Shown one piece after another: positions 8,108 through 11,003 of a stretch of DNA of 11,003 nt. The notes under the pieces are model-generated. The model made no database searches. It had not been told where the DNA came from and saw only the letters and a program-made list of their open reading frames with translations. Source of the DNA: Paraglomus occultum (Eukaryota; Glomeromycota; Glomeromycetes; Paraglomerales; Paraglomeraceae); NCBI GenBank assembly GCA_910592205.1, contig CAJVPJ010001265.1, positions 1 through 11,003 on the forward strand, given 5' to 3'. The translations under genes were made by a program, and so were the position numbers. The stretch's first letter is position 1; every line of letters starts with the position of its first letter.

Positions 8108-8357
8108 TTCATATGTGAATTGGAGGTATACGCTCACGCGAAAGCAAAGACAACGACGCGATTTCTTTCCGAATCTAATATACTACTTTGCGAAAGATGA
8201 TTCCATACAAGAATACGAGAAGAAATGGAAGAAAAATAAGAGATATTGCACTAGTAAAACTACGAGCGATGTTGTTCTGGACTGTAAGGAATTTTTCTTG
8301 AATGAAAAAAAGTTTGAAGGAATTAAAATTATGTTAATGGAACAGAACAAAATGTGA
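8108..8357 (+). CDS. Exon 9: cytosolic C-terminal tail, with a frame change
   Basis: The intron 8036-8107 (donor GTAAAC, acceptor ATATATAG, phase 0) joins WLKQKAE to FICELEVYA, which fits the helix following S6 in this family (I-x-E-I-E-L-like). The continuation is in the next frame: LTRKQRQRRDFFPNLIYYFA, ending EQNKM with TGA at 8355-8357. Translated from the acceptor without correction, the frame stops at 8198. The change lies between about 8126 and 8140. The basic RKQRQRR patch followed by FFP and Tyr residues is a plausible membrane-proximal tail. Confidence 0.65.
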
Positions 8358-9273
8358 TGTAAAAAGTACGAGTAGTTAAATGAAATGCGAAGGTAGTTGT
8401 TTAGTTTATTGATTTATTCTGACTTTTACAGAGATATATAAATTTATAAGATATAATTTCAGTGGTTGTTGTCAAGGGTTTTATTTGCTTTGTTGAGAAC
8501 GATTTTAATTCCGTAAGGTTTACGAATAAAATTTATGTAAATTGCCAAACTTTCCATGTTAATGTGGGGGATTCTTACACGAAAAAAACATTACATGACA
8601 TCTAAGTATAAAAGTTATCAGTCAGTGTTCTCACGCTGTTTGGCGATAAATCGAGACAGAAATAATGTATAGCGATAGAATTACCGGAGATAAACAATAA
8701 TAATAAAAGTTGGAATTTTTGTGCGTAGAAAGACAAAAAAAACTTGTGTATAAATTTAGACATTAGAAGTTGAAAAGGGGAGTGGCATATAGTGGGTTAA
8801 TGTGTCGAGTAAAATGTTCATTATTGCAATATTGTATACGCATGCAAGTCGTAAGTCATACATTAAATTGTGAAAAAAAATAAATAAATAAGAAAAATAC
8901 TGTATGTATTCGAGTGCAATACGGATTTAAAATAGTGGTAGCGGTTGAGATGTTAACATCTCTAATCCAATACGCGTAACATATGCTTATCAACCGGAGG
9001 AGATATTTGAAAATTGAAGGCTTGGAAAAAGGAAATGCTTTCTATTTGTGGAAAGTTATGTCGGGCAGGATTGACATAATAATAATGAATTGACGGCATT
9101 ATATTTTAGTTAGCGCGTTTATGTTTGTTTTAATAATAGTATGTTTAAACATATTTATTCGGGTAATAATATTATTATTGTTATTTTGTTATGTAGGTAA
9201 TGTATTTAATATGCAAGCGTATGGAAAGTTGACAAATTGTTGTTAAGCGTTGGTATTTCTTTATTACTTTGGG
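8358..9273. other. 3' intergenic region of the channel gene
   Basis: No gene is supported. AATAAA motifs at 8525-8530 (about 170 nt after the stop codon) and 8702-8707 are candidate poly(A) signals. A run of A with TAAATAAATAAG lies at 8873-8893. A perfect 16-bp palindrome, GAGATGTTAACATCTC, is at 8947-8962. AT-rich runs of TAATAATATTATTATTG occur near 9161-9180. Confidence 0.6.
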
Positions 9274-9325
9274 TCAATTTGAATGCGTCTCTGCGTAGAC
9301 CGAGACACAACAATTGATATTTATG

Positions 9326-9511
9326 GCTGTTATACGAGCCAAGACATTGTAAAGATAACAGTCGAAGCCTGACTTCTTAGTAGCGTATACGATGGAGACG
9401 ATTCTTTTTGATCGTAAACCATACCCGGCTGAGATGACCGAGATAGCTCGGCTGTTATACGAGCTAAGCCATTTTAAATCTAGCGTTAAAACAACAGTCA
9501 AAGTCTGATTT
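9326..9511. repeat. Decayed tandem repeat, period about 125 bp
   Basis: GCTGTTATACGAGCCAAGAC from 9326 recurs as GCTGTTATACGAGCTAAGCC from 9451. Each copy is followed by ATT-TAAA, then AACAGTC-AAG-CTGA at about 9356-9373 and 9492-9509. The later copy has an extra 10-12 bp. The long minus-strand open frame across 9274-9888 overlaps this repeat, resembles no protein I know, and is left out. Confidence 0.65.
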
Positions 9512-9875
9512 TTGTTGGTGATGACGTTATAGAGAAACAATGAGAGAAATTTTTTTGAATGGTGGCGTAGATGGTGACGATATTTTATATTTAAAGCCGC
9601 AGTTTTTCTTAATTTACCACCCCGCAATCCCGGACCTAGTGTTAGGCTGATAAATTTATGGGTAATAAATTTTGCAAATCGTGTTCTGGGTCGGGATTTG
9701 TTTCGGCTCTCGATTGAGGTGGTCGAAATACACGTACAACAATTGATACCAGCGTAGACGTTTAGACACTGGTCTTTGGGTAAGCGCGATTGTTCCGTTA
9801 TGGTGTGGTTGCAATGAAAATGTGTTGATAAGCTAATATATAGATTACTACGGTAAAGGTTACGGTTATTGATTA

Positions 9876-10167
9876 AGTGGCTAGTCAATAATTGGTGGAT
9901 TCGTTATTTGCTTGTCGACTATTCAATGTTTAGATCGTCGAAGCATTGGTGGCACGTTTGCTTTGGTAATAATTCACTACGGGGTTAGTGATGTGTAATT
10001 GATTGGTTTTTCTTGTCAAACTATTCAATGTTAGGGTCGTCACACATCCAAAAAAAGTTCTTTAACCTTGCATTCGTTTTAGTAATAGATTCGTTGCGAT
10101 AAACGCATTCTGGCTAGTGATGTATGACCTGTTATATGTTAGTGTTGTCGATTGTCACACAATCGAC
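9876..10167. repeat. Decayed tandem repeat, period about 103 bp, ending in a hairpin
   Basis: GTCGACTATTCAATGTTTAG with ATCGTCG near 9913-9939 recurs as GTCAAACTATTCAATGTTAG with GGTCGTC near 10015-10041. Related pieces recur around them (GGCTAGT, TTAGTGATGTGTAAT, GGCTAGTGATGTATGA, GTTAGTGTTGTCGA). At 10147-10167 GTCGATTGT-CAC-ACAATCGAC is a perfect 9-bp stem with a 3-nt loop. The whole interval looks like non-coding satellite-like or dead-element DNA. Confidence 0.55.
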
Positions 10168-10345
10168 TATTGTGATGGGCCGGTATTTGCATTGGTTGAG
10201 TACCGTATACTACCGTGACTAAGCACCTCCTATTACTATAAGTAACAAGTCTAACAGTAAACGTGCAACTCATGTTGACATATCTAATTGGAAAAGAAGT
10301 AAACTCCTTGAGTAAAACTCGTAAAAACGGTAGACAGACCGCGAA

Positions 10346-10906
10346 TTACAAGAGCGTTTGTGTCACTAAATAATATTGTAAGTTGACTTATTTGTATAGC
10401 GTGTAAACGTACCTGCGGTTGAATCCAAATCGGTAGGTAAGAGTGTGCTGGAATATTTACTCTCTTTCTCGAGACATGATAATGGCTTTACATCGTTATG
10501 ATATATAGTATTCCACACGTCACCAGATTTATCCTTTTCCACTTCGTAAATAAGCTTGAACATATCTTGGGAAAGTGTCACTTGCATGAGGACGCTTATC
10601 AGGATCAGCATCACAACATCGCCAAACATTTGTCAAACGACCAATCTCTAAATGGTGGGTCACCAGTAGCAATCAAATACATAATGATACCAAATGAATA
10701 CACATCCGATTTCTGAGTAAATTTTGTCATGAATAAGCTCTAACATCTACGTATTCCTCCGAGATTTCCGCTCAGTTACACAAATCTCCGGTTCTGCGGT
10801 CAACGATTGACAAGTCCTGCGGCGCGTAGATTTTTCCAATGTAATAAAAGTCCAATCCACATACGAAGCTACAGATTTGACCCATATTGGGCCATCTTGT
10901 ACGCAG
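10346..10906 (-). pseudogene. Protein kinase pseudogene, multiply frameshifted
   Basis: Read on the minus strand, remnants lie in kinase order. LRTRWPNMGQICSFVCGLDF, YYIGKIYAPQDLS and IVDRRTGDLC (10906-10775) fit helix E and a shortened catalytic loop, followed by TGA. ISEEYV (10765-10748) leads into ELIHDKIYS (10740-10714), fitting the Y-V-A-P-E-L region. QKSDVYSFGIIMYLIATGDP with PFRDWSFDKCLAM (about 10715-10616) is subdomain IX, very clear. DADPDKRPHASDTF (10612 down) is the CWD-x-D-P-x-x-RP region, missing about 25 residues before it. YVQAYLRSGK continues in another frame as SGDVWNTIYHNDVKPL and LPTDLDSTA. A 47-nt intron (10412-10366, donor GTACGT, acceptor TATTTAG) then gives a short last exon, VTQTLL-stop. 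At least four frame changes, a stop and a deletion make this a dead kinase of the Glomeromycotina TKL/Sel1-associated type (family from memory). Confidence 0.75.
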
Positions 10907-11003
10907 CTACAAAAATTGAATATATCGGGCTAACAGACGTTGGTAAAATTAGAACATTTGTAATTAGTGATACTTTCCCGATTTATATCAAATTTATCAG
11001 CAA
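10907..11003. other. Window edge, possible upstream part of the kinase pseudogene
   Basis: No clear motif can be read. A minus-strand frame (SPIYSIFVAAYKMAQYG) stays open across the edge but does not match a kinase hinge well enough to call. The glycine loop and VAIK region of this pseudogene would lie beyond the window. Confidence 0.3.

Larger units (their letters stand above)
1836..8357 (+). pseudogene. Large WD40/C2/TRP-like ion channel gene with four coding breaks
   Basis: I infer nine exons: 1836-2130, 2201-2592, 2702-3218, 3287-5423, 5509-6815, 6914-7465, 7543-7775, 7856-8035 and 8108-8357. All eight introns are GT-AG, 68-109 nt, with phases that agree across each junction. The product would be about 1,950 residues: propeller (about 1-400), C2 (402-545), helical modules 1 and 2, acidic linker, C2-like, helical module 3, propeller-like segment (about 1,115-1,550) and a six-helix channel (about 1,550-1,955). 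The closest families I recall are the expanded ion-transport-domain proteins of Rhizophagus. The start is the ATGATG at 1836, just before MSDIEKD and the first WD strand. Breaks are a TGA at 1974-1976 and frame changes near 3404-3444, 7547 and 8126-8140. Translated as given, only 46 residues would be made. With splice sites intact and kilobase-scale frames open, decay is recent, or some breaks are assembly errors. Architecture is well supported; activity is unknown. Confidence 0.8.

Noticed and set aside
9274-9888. 204-codon minus-strand open frame
   Set aside because: It overlaps decayed tandem repeats, resembles no family, and its composition follows the repeat; no splice or promoter context supports it.
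1-11003. tRNA, rRNA or CRISPR array
   Set aside because: No cloverleaf with plausible A and B boxes, no rRNA-like conserved blocks and no regularly spaced identical repeats were seen.

Overview
The window is eukaryotic nuclear DNA. Coding blocks are cut by short GT-AG introns with TAAC-like branch sequences before the acceptor, and the intergenic DNA is AT-rich with simple repeats and TATAAA/AATAAA-type signals. A WD40-like propeller joined to a six-helix ion-transport domain, flanked by kinase-like genes, points to a Mucoromycota fungus, most likely a Glomeromycotina (arbuscular mycorrhizal) relative. This rests on recalled family resemblance, not on a search.

Layout. Bases 354-830 (minus) hold a two-exon 5' gene fragment followed by a protein-kinase glycine loop; no complete kinase can be assembled. 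Bases 831-1835 are a divergent intergenic region with a short repeat family, a 6-bp microsatellite and a TATA-like box. Bases 1836-8357 (plus) hold one large gene that I resolve into nine exons and eight introns of 68-109 nt with consistent phases. It would encode about 1,950 residues: N-terminal propeller, C2 domain, two helical modules, acidic linker, second C2-like domain, third helical module, second propeller-like segment, and a TRP-like six-helix channel with pore and cytosolic tail. Bases 8358-10345 are non-coding, with poly(A)-signal candidates, palindromes and two families of decayed tandem repeats. Bases 10346-10906 (minus) are a heavily broken kinase pseudogene that keeps its 3' splice structure.

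The large gene is not intact as given. It has an in-frame TGA where a WD repeat expects Trp (1974), a frame change inside the first C2 domain (about 3404-3444), a frame change at the start of exon 7 in helix S4 (about 7547) and a frame change in the last exon (about 8126-8140). All eight introns keep usable splice sites, and two long stretches (2.0 and 1.3 kb) stay open. It is therefore either a very young pseudogene or an active gene with assembly errors, micro-introns or recoding. If active, the layout suggests a membrane channel with calcium- or lipid-sensing C2 domains and protein-binding propellers on its cytosolic side.
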